A DNA stretch of 64,000 nucleotides, taken from NCBI GenBank assembly GCA_905182995.1, contig CAJJDP010000087.1, positions 180,829 through 244,828 of the forward strand, in the 5' to 3' direction. This document shows, one piece after another, positions 63,821-64,000 of this stretch. Each line of letters begins with the position of its first letter. Positions within the stretch are counted from its first letter, which is position 1. A model generated the notes under the pieces. That model searched no databases. It had not been told where the DNA came from and saw only the letters and a program-made list of their open reading frames with translations. This DNA is from Paramecium octaurelia (Eukaryota > Ciliophora > Oligohymenophorea > Peniculida > Parameciidae). Position numbers and translations under genes: made by a program.

Positions 63821-64000
63821 ATGACAACTACTCTTCCTTTTATATCGAAGAATAAGAACTAGTATTGAATTTAAAAATAGTAGTGTGGAAATGAAGGCAG
63901 TAACTTGGTAAAAGGACTCTCATGGACTCTTTGATTATGAGACCAAATCTTTAAGCGTTAAAAAGCATAGAGTCGAAGGATCGTGTAAAGTCTGCAGAGA
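63821..64000 (+). CDS. Partial gene, N-terminus only
   Basis: Starts MTTTLPFISKNKN; a 22-nt intron at 63862-63883 joins it to YVEMKAVTWQKDSHGLFDYE and the frame is open to the window end (..VEGSCKVCR). Without splicing a TGA follows at once. The CxxC at the edge may begin a zinc-binding module. Too short to identify. Confidence 0.55.

Overview
The window reads as ciliate macronuclear DNA, almost certainly Paramecium. It is very AT-rich, and long reading frames appear only if TAA and TAG are read as glutamine and TGA as the sole stop. Genes are densely packed on both strands and interrupted by tiny GT..AG introns, mostly 22-29 nt; removing them restores conserved protein motifs again and again. 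There are trichocyst matrix protein genes and a cysteine-rich surface-antigen-like gene. No telomeric repeats are visible, so this is an internal piece of a chromosome or scaffold.

Layout. 1-10.1 kb: a partial coiled-coil gene, a P-type ATPase-like protein that has lost its catalytic motifs, small membrane-associated or secreted proteins, a DHHC palmitoyltransferase and unrecognised genes. 10.5-16.5 kb: a trichocyst matrix protein, an insulysin-type M16 peptidase and a Cache-HAMP receptor. 16.9-24.6 kb: a decayed stretch with a relic hybrid histidine kinase, a small intact gene and a broken protein kinase. 24.6-28.5 kb: a coiled-coil gene and a GPI-anchored Cys-rich antigen. 29.3-36.5 kb: TRIM37 E3 ligase, a CCCH-WD40 protein, a C2-like protein and an ARF GTPase. 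37-44.6 kb: an IQCH-like protein, a coiled-coil gene, a pseudokinase-MORN fusion, an unrecognised gene and an ankyrin protein. 44.9-54.2 kb: an MBOAT acyltransferase, a hotdog thioesterase, an unrecognised gene, a second trichocyst matrix protein, two coiled-coil genes and a CH-domain ciliary protein. 55.8-64 kb: the intact hybrid histidine kinase related to the 17-20 kb relic, a possible MIT-like protein, a calcium-dependent protein kinase, a CTFxP-motif protein and a partial gene.

Three single Ns (22821, 31184, 55393) each sit exactly between two copies of a 1.34-1.39 kb direct repeat. These look like unmerged contig overlaps rather than biological duplications. They create false partial second copies of the kinase relic, of TRIM37, of the histidine kinase C-terminus and of the first exon of the CH-domain gene.

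Functionally the window mixes ciliary or basal-body candidates (IQCH, CH-domain protein, CTFxP protein, possibly TRIM37), secretory granule contents (two trichocyst matrix proteins), membrane signalling (histidine kinase, CDPK, Cache receptor, DHHC enzyme, ARF) and lipid metabolism (acyltransferase beside a thioesterase). The strongest unusual items are the catalytically dead P-type ATPase, the pseudokinase-MORN fusion, the live/dead histidine kinase pair in opposite orientation, and an M16 gene carrying three introns that are multiples of three and contain no stop.
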